In this document: positions 1-10,459 of the stretch, in pieces
Layout: each line of letters begins with the position of its first letter
Numbering within the stretch: position 1 is the stretch's first letter
Made by a program: the position numbers and the translations under genes
Notes under the pieces: generated by a model
Told to the model about the DNA's origin: nothing
The model's database searches: none
What the model saw: the letters and a program-made list of their open reading frames with translations, nothing else
NCBI GenBank assembly: GCA_023105745.1
Contig: JALGQZ010000014.1
Location: 2,699,888 to 2,763,887, forward strand
DNA length: 64,000 nt
Source of the DNA: Austropuccinia psidii
Taxonomy: Eukaryota > Basidiomycota > Pucciniomycetes > Pucciniales > Sphaerophragmiaceae
Direction of reading: 5' to 3'

Positions 1-885
1 AGACTCTACTCCATCCTTATGTAATAATTCATAAAGCCCAGAAAATTTTTTTACCGATTGTCATTTATGAAATCACCCCATTCAAAAGTTATTCTGGAAA
101 CTCTCATATCTTAAAAAAACCTATCATTACTCTAATAAACGTATTCCAAAATTGGGAAGAAATTAAAACCAATAAACACTTCCTAGGTCAAATTAGGAAA
201 GGTATTGGCTTTCATCCTGGTTCTGATTCTGGAAAATCTTCAGGTGTGTAATTTTATTTACTTTCTATTTTAATAATTACTAATTAATTTAAAGGGCTAT
301 AGGTGTTTGCTCCAAAGAACCTGGTTTTAAACCTCATGAAATTTAAAAATATGAAGAATTAATTTAATCAAGAATTTGTCATTTTTCTAAATTAGCTGCA
401 AATTGAAATCAATAATTAATGGAAGCAGACAAATTACCAAACTCCAGTCAACTCAAATAGCTTCTTCCAATCCAAAGAAAGAATTTAAATCTTTTACCAA
501 TTTCATTGTTTCTCAAGATGAATTTTTCAATAAGCCACATCAAGATTCAAATGATCTCAATGCCTGGACTTATCATATATTTCATTTTGTCTCCAGAAAA
601 CATTCCCATCCCCTTCAAACTGTCTTCACCCCATCTGGACATGGCTTGCACTTCCCCAAATTAAAAATGGAGATTGATTTTTCAAAAAAACCTGGTTTCA
701 TGAAGATTCTTTGGAAGACATTATCAATGGTTCATAATAAAACAAAAATGCCAGCAGAAATTTTCAATCATGAGAAAATAACTCATTTTAGATTTTCTTT
801 TCAAATAAAACATAAATTATTTAACTTAGTTGAGAAATTTTTAAAAATGAAACCTACAAAACTTAACTCAAAAGTAAATGGTTAA
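1..885 (+). pseudogene. Decayed Tet-like 2OG-Fe(II) oxygenase, 5' end outside window
   Basis: An open frame runs from base 3 to about 247 and contains a motif GIGFHPGSDSGKSSG. A 47-bp GT-AG intron (248-294, donor GTAATT) then joins it in frame to a second piece ending at a TAA at 344-346. A third piece in another frame (403-885) carries an HxD motif (PHQDSND), then GHGLHFP, IDFSK, WKTLSMVH and RFSFQI. This order gives the His, Asp, distal His and Arg expected of a 2-oxoglutarate/Fe(II) dioxygenase and resembles the Tet-like 2OG-Fe(II) oxygenase proteins expanded in rust fungi, in some fungi associated with transposons. In-frame stops near 344 and 373, plus a frameshift near 400, show it is broken. 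The first codon of the third piece is TTG, so it is not a real start. Family assignment is from memory of motifs; activity in the living family is inferred, not shown here. Confidence 0.72.
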
Positions 886-1092
886 TTTGAAAGAAATAAA
901 AGAGCTAAAACTTAATAATTTTAAATAGTTTTGTTTTATCAATAACATATCCAATCTATTGTAGGCCTTGAAGTTTAAAACATAAGTAAATTTTCATCAA
1001 AGAAACTCACAATTCATTATCTTTCCATGCCAAAGTAATAGCTTTAATTTTTTTCATGCATATTTACAATATATTCCCCATTTTTTGTGATT

Positions 1093-2240
1093 TTACAGAT
1101 GTTCTTCTTGTGGTGAATCATAATATTCATATAAATAAAACCACTCATCTACAATTTTTGCTAAAATATTATGTAAAATTGTACAAGAAATGATCCAACT
1201 AACAAAGTATTTGATTTAATGATTATCCCTAATTTGATTTTGAATTTCACTTAGAGAAAACCACTTCACCTTCAAAATTCCAATTGAATGCTCAATTATT
1301 ACCCTTTATTTTGCTAGACATGAATTGAAAGTACAATTGTCTTCATTCTGTGCCACAACTCCCTCATATTCTGTAACAACCCAAGGAGAGCTTGAATATT
1401 CTGAATAAGCAAGTAAGTAATTATCTTTTTCATAAAATTCTTGAGGTGGTTGTGAAATTTTCATATGTTGATATACATTTGAATCAGGAAGCTACCCAGT
1501 ACAACCCACATGTAGAGAAGTGAACTATTTTTTTATATTGAAAACCAGTTTTATTTATATATAATACCTTAATTTTGAGCAATAAGTAAAAATGAAATAA
1601 AGTATGAAAATTCAAAATCTTACCTTCTTTTATAATCAAAATAGGCTTGAACATCATTGGGGGGATGTTATGATAATGGTATGAGACTCACATCAATAAA
1701 TCCAATGCACTAAGGGAAGCCTTCTTCTTGCATCACTTGCAAAATTTCTCTGTGTTGTTCTATTGTTGACCACAAAATCATTTTTCTCTTATACTTCATT
1801 AATATCTGGATCACTCTTTTTAATGTACAAAAAAATAGCCCCATGGCTAATTTCAAAAAATATTCTAATCTTTCCCAAAGTGGTCCCATTGCCATTTAAT
1901 CCTAACCTTGATAGTGCCACAGAAAATTGTATTGAAGGATTGAATTTTTTATTTTGTGATGAGTTTTGAAATGTTTTATCATCTTGAATTTGTGAAACAA
2001 TTTTTTTTAAAATGAGGTCATTTTTGGTCCTGAAAATTTGGAAAAACTTCTTAAATGATACTTTTTGTAAATCATTAATTTTTATAAATGTAATGTGTTG
2101 ACTATCTTCTATGAGGATTTTTATATATTTGTGATATGATCATATCTAATAAGGATATATCTTCCTGGATATAAAAAGTACTATTAGAGCTTAAAGAATC
2201 TCAATTAACTTCAGTAAGTTCAATTTCTGAATTAAAGGTA
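1093..2240 (-). pseudogene. PIF/Harbinger-type transposase relic (DDE_Tnp_4)
   Basis: Read on the minus strand, several frames together follow the DDE_Tnp_4 transposase order. An N-terminal helix-turn-helix-like part (VALSRLGLNGNGTTLGKI) is followed, after a frameshift, by WSTIEQHREILQVMQEEGFP, then CIGFIDVSLIPL carrying the first catalytic Asp. Next come AYFDYKRR, GCTG, LPDSNVYQHM, YLLAYSEYSSSP and IEHSIGILKVKWFSL with the catalytic Glu. The second Asp is lost: the usual Asp-Ser-x-Tyr reads Tyr-Ser-Glu-Tyr. A GTAAGA donor-like site at 1623-1618 suggests an intron, but I cannot fix its acceptor. Several in-frame stops and at least one frameshift make it non-functional. It ends at TAA (1095-1093), about 200 bp from the oxygenase relic, tail to tail. 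I did not find terminal inverted repeats. Confidence 0.75.
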
Positions 2241-3117
2241 GCCTTTACAATGCCTTTGAAATTTTAAATGAAGAAAATATCTATAGAAAATGAAATTTGA
2301 AATAAAATAATTTCAAAAATGACCAGTTTATTTCAATTTTATGTAAGAGGAGGGAAGTTTCATTCAGTTTAATATAAAATTACTGAGGTGTGTGTTGTAG
2401 AAATGTGGCTTGAAGTGAAGCTAAAGGTAGGATTTTAGTATCTCAAAATTGAATTTGGTACCTAAAAATACTACACCTTTTGAGGTGTGGGATTTCCCAA
2501 ATCCCCAAAAGTTAATGCAGAATTAGGGAAAAAAAACTTGGGATTTTGAGTGTGGGATTTTATAACCTTGACACCCCCTAAAGTTTGAAATTAATAACAT
2601 ATCTAAAAAGAATCACCCCCTTCAGAATGGTATTTAGTGGGTTGATCCCTGAAGGTTTGGACATCACATTCATCATAATAATTGAATTATTCTGTACCTT
2701 TTTTTTCATTACTTTATTGCTAATCTAGTTTCATTTTTTGTCTACATCCCTTTTTTTGTTACTCATTATCTCACCTTTAAATTTCCTCTTGAAAATTGAG
2801 AATTTAAAATCACAAAGCTCACTATTTAGATCTCTCTTATCCTTGTTACATAAAAATTACAAAAGGAATAATAATTTAATTCATGCTTTTGTTTTATTTA
2901 ATAAAAAAAACCTGGTATTGATAGATCATACCTATTTATTATTCAACTTAATTAGAATTTTGATTTGGTAATTAGATTTGTTTATTATTAAAAAACTTGG
3001 TCCTAGATGGAAATTATTTTCCTTATATTTTCAAATTTTTATTTCTCTAGAATGAACTGGTGTAAAATCTTTTTTCAATAATCAATCGATTAATCTTCAA
3101 TTAGAAATTTGAGTTAA

Positions 3118-3118
3118 C

Positions 3119-3167
<49 letters not shown>

Positions 3168-3192
3168 GCTATTATTATTATTATTATTATTT
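3118..3192. repeat. (TTA)n microsatellite
   Basis: About 25 TTA units with a single interruption (TTGCTATTA) near 3168. Confidence 0.95.
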
Positions 3193-3469
3193 TAAATCTT
3201 AATATCAAATTATACAATTTTATTTTATTTTAAATAAATAAAAACTTAATTAATTATTTTTCTTTTTCAATTAAAAAAAGGATTTTTAAAGTAAGGAAAA
3301 AAAAAATAAAAAATTAATTATTAAATTTTATATTTAATATAAAATTAACTTTTTTTTTTTTAATTAAGAAAAAAAAATGATTTAATTATTAAATTTTATA
3401 TTTAATAGAAAATTAAATTTTTTTTATATTGAAAATTTATTGATAACATTAATTTAATTCATTAATGTA

Positions 3470-3731
3470 ATTTTTTTGTTTTTTGTTTTTTATTTTTTAT
3501 TTTTTGTTTTTTGTTTTTTGTTTTTTGTTTTTTGTTTTTTGTTTTTTGTTTTTTGTTTTTTGTTTTTTGTTTTTTGTATTTTGTATTTTGTATTTTGTTT
3601 TTTGTCTTTTGTTTTTTGTTTTTTGTTTTTTGTTTTTTGTTTTTTGTTTTTTTTTTTTTTTTTTTGTTTTTTTTTTTTTTTTTTTTGTTTTTTGTTTTGT
3701 GTTTTGTGTTTTTTGCTTCTTGTTTTTTTTT
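3470..3731. repeat. (TTTTTTG)n tandem repeat
   Basis: A 7-base unit of six T and one G repeats with variants (TTTTGTA, a T run at about 3648-3665), then decays into TTTTGTG. Open frames on both strands here encode only Phe/Val/Cys or Lys/Asn/Gln runs and are repeat artefacts. Confidence 0.95.
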
Positions 3732-3981
3732 CATTTGAATTATTTCAAGTGTAATTTCTCTTAATTTTTTCTTCTCATGAGCTATAAATACTTACTAATG
3801 ATTTTTGATTTTTCAAAATTTAGATTATGAGAAATCATAAAGGGAAGATTTTTATTTAATCTTGAATTTACAATTTTACCCCCCTTTGGAGCTAATTGAG
3901 AATCTTAAAATTGTGATACATTTTCAATTAAAAATTGAAAGGAGTTAACATTTGACTTCATTTTGTTAATTTAAGTATCTA

Positions 3982-4003
3982 AATATATATATATATATAT
4001 ATT
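3982..4003. repeat. (AT)n microsatellite
   Basis: About eleven AT dinucleotides in AT-rich surroundings. Confidence 0.9.
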
Positions 4004-4730
4004 TATATAAATAAAGGGTTTCAAGAATTGTAAATTATTTTGAATAATCAATTTAAGTCAAGAAGTTTTCTAGTAAAAAAATATCCATATCTTAAATTTG
4101 ATGAAATTACTATATTGGAGATTTAAGAGAATAATAATTGATAGAAATTCAACTTGATCTATCTTAATTTCGTAAATTAATATATTTAACAATTTTAGAA
4201 TCTCTGAGAAATATATTTGATTCTAGTTTAAAATGCTTTACAGAAAAGTATGGTTTAATATTTGATTATATTCCTAAAATATCATTAATTCTCTCAAAGA
4301 TTGTAAATTGATTATTTTATAATTTTTCAAATGTTTTTTTTTCAATTCTATTTTCTAAAATTGACCACTATCATTTATACATTAAATGTTTTCTAGATAT
4401 TGTTTTTTCATGAAGCCCAATCAAGTTTAAAGACTGAAAAAAACAATTTTAATTGGTATAATATAAAATTTGAGAAAAATATTGAAGTCTTTTTTTTAAA
4501 TTTATTATAACCCTAATTTGACCTCTAAAGTAAATTAAGCAGATATTTAATTTATTCAAAATTATTAGTAAAAGGTTATAACTTGAGAAAATACCTAAGA
4601 TTACTTATTAAAATATATATCAAAAATTTAAATTTTATTCAATTTCAATTAAAATTTCTCTAAAAAAAAATTAGTTTATTTTCTTTCTTTATTTTTTCAT
4701 CTGGGTTATATTTTTAAAATTAAAATTCTT

Positions 4731-4768
4731 TTTATTTTATTTTATTTTATTTTATTTTATTTTATTTT
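4731..4768. repeat. (TTTTA)n microsatellite
   Basis: About seven TTTTA pentamers, ending in TTTTC variants. Confidence 0.9.
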
Positions 4769-6811
4769 CTTTTCTTTTGTTTTTCTTAAGAAAAAACTTT
4801 GTCTGAAACTTTGAAATGGGAATTTCTTCATATTTTTTTTTTCATTTTTTTTTTTGAAAATTAAATTTGAAGGTTTTTTTTTGAATTAATTTGTAGTTGA
4901 AAATAATTTTAAAAAATTTGTTTTACTTTTAACAAATTATTTAGTTAAATCAAAAAAATTCAAAGAAGAAAAAAAAGAACATTTTTTTTTACTTTTTCTT
5001 ATTTATTAAAAAAAAAATTTTTTTAAATTTAGATTGAGGTTTAGAATTAAAATTTTAATGAAAGGTTTTTTTTTAAACTCAGAAATTATGCTATATATAT
5101 ATGTTTTAAGGAAATTCAAATTTTCATAATTGAAAACACCCTAAATACAAATTCTAGTATTTGAATTTTGTGTGCCAAATGATAAATTTGGGATAGATGA
5201 AAAGATTGTTTATGAGAAATGAGGCTTTTAATTCTAAGATCGTCAAGCCCTAGTAATAAAAATTTAATAAGTAAAATTTAGAGGACATATAACTATCATA
5301 AAGGGCTTAAGGATTGAAAGCTGAGACGGGATATAATCAACAAAAGAATAATTGAATTAACAGACTTGAAGCTGGGAGAAATAACCTATATTGTATGGAC
5401 AAGTATTTAAAAGTAGATGGTACCAAGACTAAGATAATGAAGGAATATAATACAAAGCCACAATATCTATGATACCCAGTCATGGACCAAAAAAATATCT
5501 GTATCTTTAAAGAAATAAATGAGTAAAAAAATCATAAGGGGTATAGATAGAACTCACATCTCAAAATTATTGTATGTAATCTTAAAAGACTTTAATGAAA
5601 TTAGCTTAGTGTGAAGCGTTGAATTGATAGATAATGAAATGAATTGTTTAAGGCTGTGGGACCCAAAAACTATGGGTGAGGAATTCATCATAAAAGAGAA
5701 AACACCCATGGAGAGCAAAGTTCTTGGGGATAGAAACAGAAATAACATAAATGTGATTAATTCCAAAGAAAAGATGAAAAAATACTCAAAACATTGTTAT
5801 GATTTTGAAAATAAAAAAATCTCATTGTTTGGGGATTGAGAATGTTTTTGAATTGGATTAAAAATTTATGGAACTTTTGAGAGAAATATATGTTAGCTGT
5901 AGGGAAAAAAGATTTTAATTATCAAATGGAAATTGAAAGGATATTGGTTACAAGAAAATTCAGAAATAATTAATTTTTAACTACTATATTAAGCAAGATT
6001 ATAACTATATCAAGTACTCCATGGATCAACTATGAATGCTTGACAAGGAGTATATTTCAATTTTGAAAATATACTTTAATACACTTAATCTTCAGTAATA
6101 ATAATAGGGAACTGTCACTTTTATAGCTCTTTAATTCATGAAATATGGTCTCTTTTTTTCAAAAAAACAAAAATACTCAATCATTTGAATATGGAAAATT
6201 ACATTCAGAAGATAAGATGAAAAAGAAACCAGAAATTAGAAACTTTATAAGTTCATATTCAACATTAGAAAAAAAGAAGGTTCATTTTAATTTTTTTAGA
6301 TTTAATTGAATTTAATTATTTATGATCTTAATTAAATCTTATAATATTAATTATCCTATCAGTGAAGTCATATAACTGAGGAATTGTTAAGTTAATATAT
6401 TAGTATGATATTCATATATTTATGGAAGATTATACATTATTTGAAAGAATTTTTGAGATTTAAAATCATGATTATCTCATCTATAATATCCTATTTACTT
6501 ATAAATATTTATCAATAAAATTAATTTTTGAATAATTTTTATTTCCAAAAAAGAAATAAATTCAAAAATTAAAGATATTGAACCCGAAAATAACCATTGA
6601 AGAGCTAAGAAATGAATGAATAACTAATCTTAAAGAAGAAGACATATATTCAATAAAAATAATATTAATTTCAATTAAAATCTTAAAGAAATTTATTAAA
6701 AAAAACATCATAATAAATTTTAATTTATATTATTTATTTATATTTTTTTTCCTATTTTTAATATTATTATTTTAATTTTTTTATTTTTTAATTTTTTAAT
6801 TTTTTTAATTT

Positions 6812-6881
6812 TTTATTTTTTTATTTTTTTATTTTTTTATTTTTTTATTTTTTTATTTTTTTATTTTTTTATTTTTTTATT

Positions 6882-6913
<32 letters not shown>

Positions 6914-7401
6914 TTTTTTTATTTTTTTATTTTTTTATTTTTTTATTTTTTTATTTTTTTATTTTTTTATTTTTTTATTTTTTTATTTTTTTATTTTTTT
7001 ATTTTTTTATTTTTTTATTTTTTTATTTTTTTATTTTTTTATTTTTTTATTTTTTTATTTTTTTATTTTTTTATTTTTTTATTTTTTTTTATTTTTTTAT
7101 TTTTTTATTTTTTTATTTTTTTATTTTTTTATTTTTTTATTTTTTTATTTTTTTATTTTTTTATTTTTTTATTTTTTTATTTTTTTATTTTTTTATTTTT
7201 TTATTTTTTTATTTTTTTATTTTTTTATTTTTTTATTTTTTTATTTTTTTATTTTTTTATTTTTTTATTTTTTTATTTTTTTATTTTTTTATTTTTTTAT
7301 TTTTTTATTTTTTTATTTTTTTATTTTTTTATTTTTTTATTTTTTTATTTTTTTATTTTTTTATTTTTTTATTTTTTTATTTTTTTATTTTTTTATTTTT
7401 C
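6812..7401. repeat. (ATTTTTTT)n octamer satellite, about 590 bp
   Basis: Roughly 73 near-perfect copies of the 8-mer A followed by seven T. The array contains only a few 9- or 10-base variants, around 6896-6915 and 7081-7091. It is flanked by related but shorter T/A repeats on both sides. No gene lies in it. Confidence 0.97.
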
Positions 7402-9763
7402 TATTTTTCATTTTTCATTTTTCATTTTTTTTTTTAAAAAAAACAACTTCCCAAATTTGATTTTCTTTTATTCTAACTCAAAGAAATTATTTTATTAAAT
7501 AAAAAGTACAGAAAAAATAAAACTTTTAGAGTTTGAAATAATTAATTTTAGAATGAATGAATATATTATAATAAGATTAATTAAAAATACCTTATTTTTA
7601 GATATTGTAAAATATTCATGTAAAATTTTTGGTTTTTTTTTGTAATTCTTTCTCTTTTATTTATCAATATTTATTAAATTATTTATATTTTACCCATTGA
7701 ATCTCATTTTATTTTGACCAAATTTGATATTATAAATTTTATAAATTCTGTATATTTTTTTTGGGGGTTTTTATTAATTTTGATTTTGATTTTATTTTAT
7801 TTTAATTTTGCTTCAATTAAGATTAATTTTAACCATTTTTATCTGTATTTATAATTGATTCTTTGTTGATATTGATTAATTTTCTATTTCTATTTCCTGT
7901 TTTTTCCCTTCTATTATTTACTATAGAGAATTTTCTTAATAGACGGTTTGAAATTCTTCAAATACGAAGCTTAAAATTACCTTTTTGTTCCAAAATGAAA
8001 AATTTAGCTCCTTCATTCATTAAAGCAACACATCTTACTTGGAATTATAGTTTGGTTCACCATAAACCCATATTTTGATTCCTGAATAATGGATATACTC
8101 TTTCCAATTCATAATTATTGTTAAAACAATCTCATTTAGAAGTAAGGACTCATAGGAAATATATGAAATAAGTATTTTAATGATAATATTAATCAAACTT
8201 TTTTGTATTTTTCTAGATTTTAAGAAATGAGAATAAAGTCACTCAAAATATGAAAGATATTTGCATATATTATTAATAGGATTAAGTGAAAAATATTTCA
8301 AAATCTGTATTTCACTTTTTACCCTTTTAAAAAAATTTCAATCTTGAAATTGATCCTATTATTTTGATTTTAAAAGTCTTGATAAAGATATTTGGATTTT
8401 TCAAAGGATGTATTTCCAAAATTTGATCATATTTTAATATATTCAAGAATATCATAAACAATTAAAAAGAATAATAAATCCAGTATGTTGAAAAAAAAAT
8501 TCTCATAAATTTCTATCAAAAAAAGAAAATATATTTTGTTGAATTCCTTGGAAAATGTTCATAAATAAAAGGGAAATATTCCAAAGTTGCTTATGGACCT
8601 TATTTTAAGATGATTAGACCCATCTCTTAATTAATGAAAGATTTATTACCTTCAAAATTAGCTAAAAATGAAACCAACATAGAATTAATTCATAAGAAGT
8701 TGTGAGCCTGCAAGAATGTAAACCTCTACCTGATATACAGACTACAATTACTATCTTCAAATTTTCATCCCACTTTCTTTCATTATTTTGTATAAATTTC
8801 AAATACTTGAATTATTGTTATTATAGCATTAATAAAATCTTGCCATCACTGATTATTAATTTTCTTCATGGTATGTGTTCCCACTATATAATTAATTTTG
8901 TTTTTAGATCTGCTCTTGTTACCATAGCAAATCTTTCCTCATTCAAACATAATTACTTCATGTTATTTCAATTTCAAAATTTGTAAATACAAGATTTAAA
9001 GAGGATTCATTCTCTTAGAATTAGGCCTCAGAGCTCTTGTCAGCCTGTGACTCAAAACCAGAGCACAAGCATGACAGCCAAATCTCATAAACCAATGGTA
9101 AAGCCAAGATACCACCAAAACATGGGGCTGAGCCAAACCAGCTCAAAAAATATCAAAAGAAAGAATAAAATCACCTCCTTCCAAATATACAAGTTCCACC
9201 ATCATAGTACAAGGAATAACAAAGTTATTCCTGCTCAAAGTTGTTGCTGAGCATAAACCTTATTTTTCACCTCTCATCTGAAATCCAGAGGAAGAGGCTT
9301 AACCCCATCAAATGGGTATTCAAAATGAATCTCTAAGTCAGGGCTATCCAATGGTACTATCCAAATTGAGCTAGGACCAGAATTACAGAGGTTATGACCA
9401 AAATAAGGTTAAATAAGGGTGAATAAAATATTCACCTCTCATCTAACTTCTACAATTTTATGGTGAGATACCTAAAGTGGGGTCATTTTGAAAATAGCAC
9501 AATTAGGGCTATCTGATGGTGCCATCAATCTCCCCATATCTCATCCAGAACAAAAGTTATGGGGAAAACAAGTTCGATACAGATTTCAAGCAAATCATAC
9601 ATATGTAAAAAGAATCTTGTACATGGGATAACTTTGCCATATTTAATGATAGCCATATCAAATGAGGTACCATTGTGTAGAACACATCCAGGGCCACAAA
9701 ATGAACAATCTCTTAGCTTGATATCTCAAACAAGGAAAAAGGTATGGCAGATTTAAGTTCAAA

Positions 9764-9800
9764 ATCCCACAGTTAGACCAATACAGCCTTACTGTGGGAT
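9764..9800 (+). promoter_or_regulatory. 10-bp inverted repeat in LTR U3
   Basis: ATCCCACAGT pairs perfectly with ACTGTGGGAT across a 17-base spacer. The same stem is perfect in the copy at 28078-28116, has one mismatch near 32783-32821, and is weaker in the others. It lies upstream of the TATA-like box, so it may act as DNA (a protein site) rather than RNA. Confidence 0.55.
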
Positions 9801-10114
9801 ATTCTCCCATAAATATGATTATGAGGTGTCAAACAGAAAAAGAAGCCTATTTATACTTCAATACTGGGGTCCTGTACAGGTCCTGTACAGCATTATACAC
9901 GTCATACACGTCAGAAGAGGGCTATGTGGTCCCCAGATGAAGATTTTCACCCTGTATTGATGAAAACTGCCCAGATGGGGTTTCAAAGCCACATCTGAGC
10001 CCAATACGCGCTTTAAAACAGGCCTTGTGAAAACCACAAGCCAGTCCTTGGAAGTGAAAAATATTCACTTCCTCTATGTGGAAAGGTCTAGTAGCCTTTT
10101 TCACCCAATCTTAG

Positions 10115-10123
10115 GATAAAAAG
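10115..10123 (+). promoter_or_regulatory. TATA-like box of the C-family LTR
   Basis: GATAAAAAG is kept in the same context (after a CCCCA/TTTTAGG-like stretch and before AGG...CTCCACCAG) in the plus copies near 33147 and 52001, and on the minus strand in the copies near 27750 and 48096. The conserved position about 1,080 bp into the LTR fits the U3/R boundary. Confidence 0.5.
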
Positions 10124-10284
10124 GGACCTTTCCTCCACCAGAAAAGGTTTCCTCATTCTGCTCTTGAACTCATACATAGTACAATTGTCAAAAAAGCTAT
10201 ACTATTGGAAAATAATCAGGTATAATTTTAATTTTAATTATTTTAGTCTTTATTATTTTAACCCAGCAGGTAAAGCTGCACCCA

Positions 10285-10331
10285 GCGCTTTCAACAGTGC
10301 TGACAACCACTATTTCTCAATAGTAAAGCCC
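10285..10331 (+). promoter_or_regulatory. Conserved R-region hairpin of the C-family LTR
   Basis: Outer stem GCGCTTT/AAAGCCC (one mismatch here), inner stem ACTATT/AATAGT, loop TCTC, and a 17-base 5' bulge containing AGTGCT. Other copies keep the pairing with different bases (27548-27594, 47888-47933, 52171-52217). It lies between the TATA-like box and the AATAAA, hence in the transcribed leader or terminal repeat. Confidence 0.6.
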
Positions 10332-10364
10332 TGAATATTCTTTTATAAACCCTTATTATTCATA

Positions 10365-10370
10365 AATAAA
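10365..10370 (+). promoter_or_regulatory. AATAAA polyadenylation signal in LTR
   Basis: AATAAA is about 250 bp after the TATA-like box and 90 bp before the LTR end, the expected place for the R/U5 boundary signal. Confidence 0.4.
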
Positions 10371-10459
10371 CCTTATTATTATTATTTTTACTGTGTCACA
10401 GTCATAGTTAAAGCTTGTAACTAGTCATTGATAAGCTTCATAATAGACTCAGCGTGACA

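Larger units (their letters stand above)
2241..9037. other. AT-rich desert with simple repeats
   Basis: No coding region is recognisable on either strand. Short open frames here (for example near 2738, 5624, 7863 and 8702) lack recognised motifs and are of the length expected by chance at this base composition. The stretch is dominated by A/T runs and contains five microsatellites listed separately. Confidence 0.6.
9038..10459 (+). mobile_element. Solo LTR, C family (1,422 bp), target duplication GCTCT
   Basis: The copy starts TGTCAGCCTGTGACTC and ends CTCAGCGTGACA. It is flanked by identical 5-bp GCTCT at 9033-9037 and 10460-10464, with no internal retroelement sequence beside it, so it is a solo LTR. 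Other copies in this window lie at 23780-24055 plus 36129-37259 (-), 27421-28842 (-), 32055-33492 (+), 45130-45826 (+, cut), 47762-49198 (-) and 50907-52344 (+). The family belongs to element C because C's polypurine tract abuts an LTR of this type at 37259. A TATA-like box, hairpin and AATAAA inside it mark U3, R and U5. Confidence 0.93.

Noticed and set aside
3462..3764. Open frames of Lys/Asn/Gln (-) or Phe/Val/Cys (+)
   Set aside because: Direct translations of the TTTTTTG tandem repeat; no real gene.
5624..5839. Plus-strand 71-codon frame (NEMNCLRLWDPKTMGEEF)
   Set aside because: Opens with TTG just after a stop, matches nothing I recognise, and is within chance length for this AT content; a decayed gene cannot be excluded.
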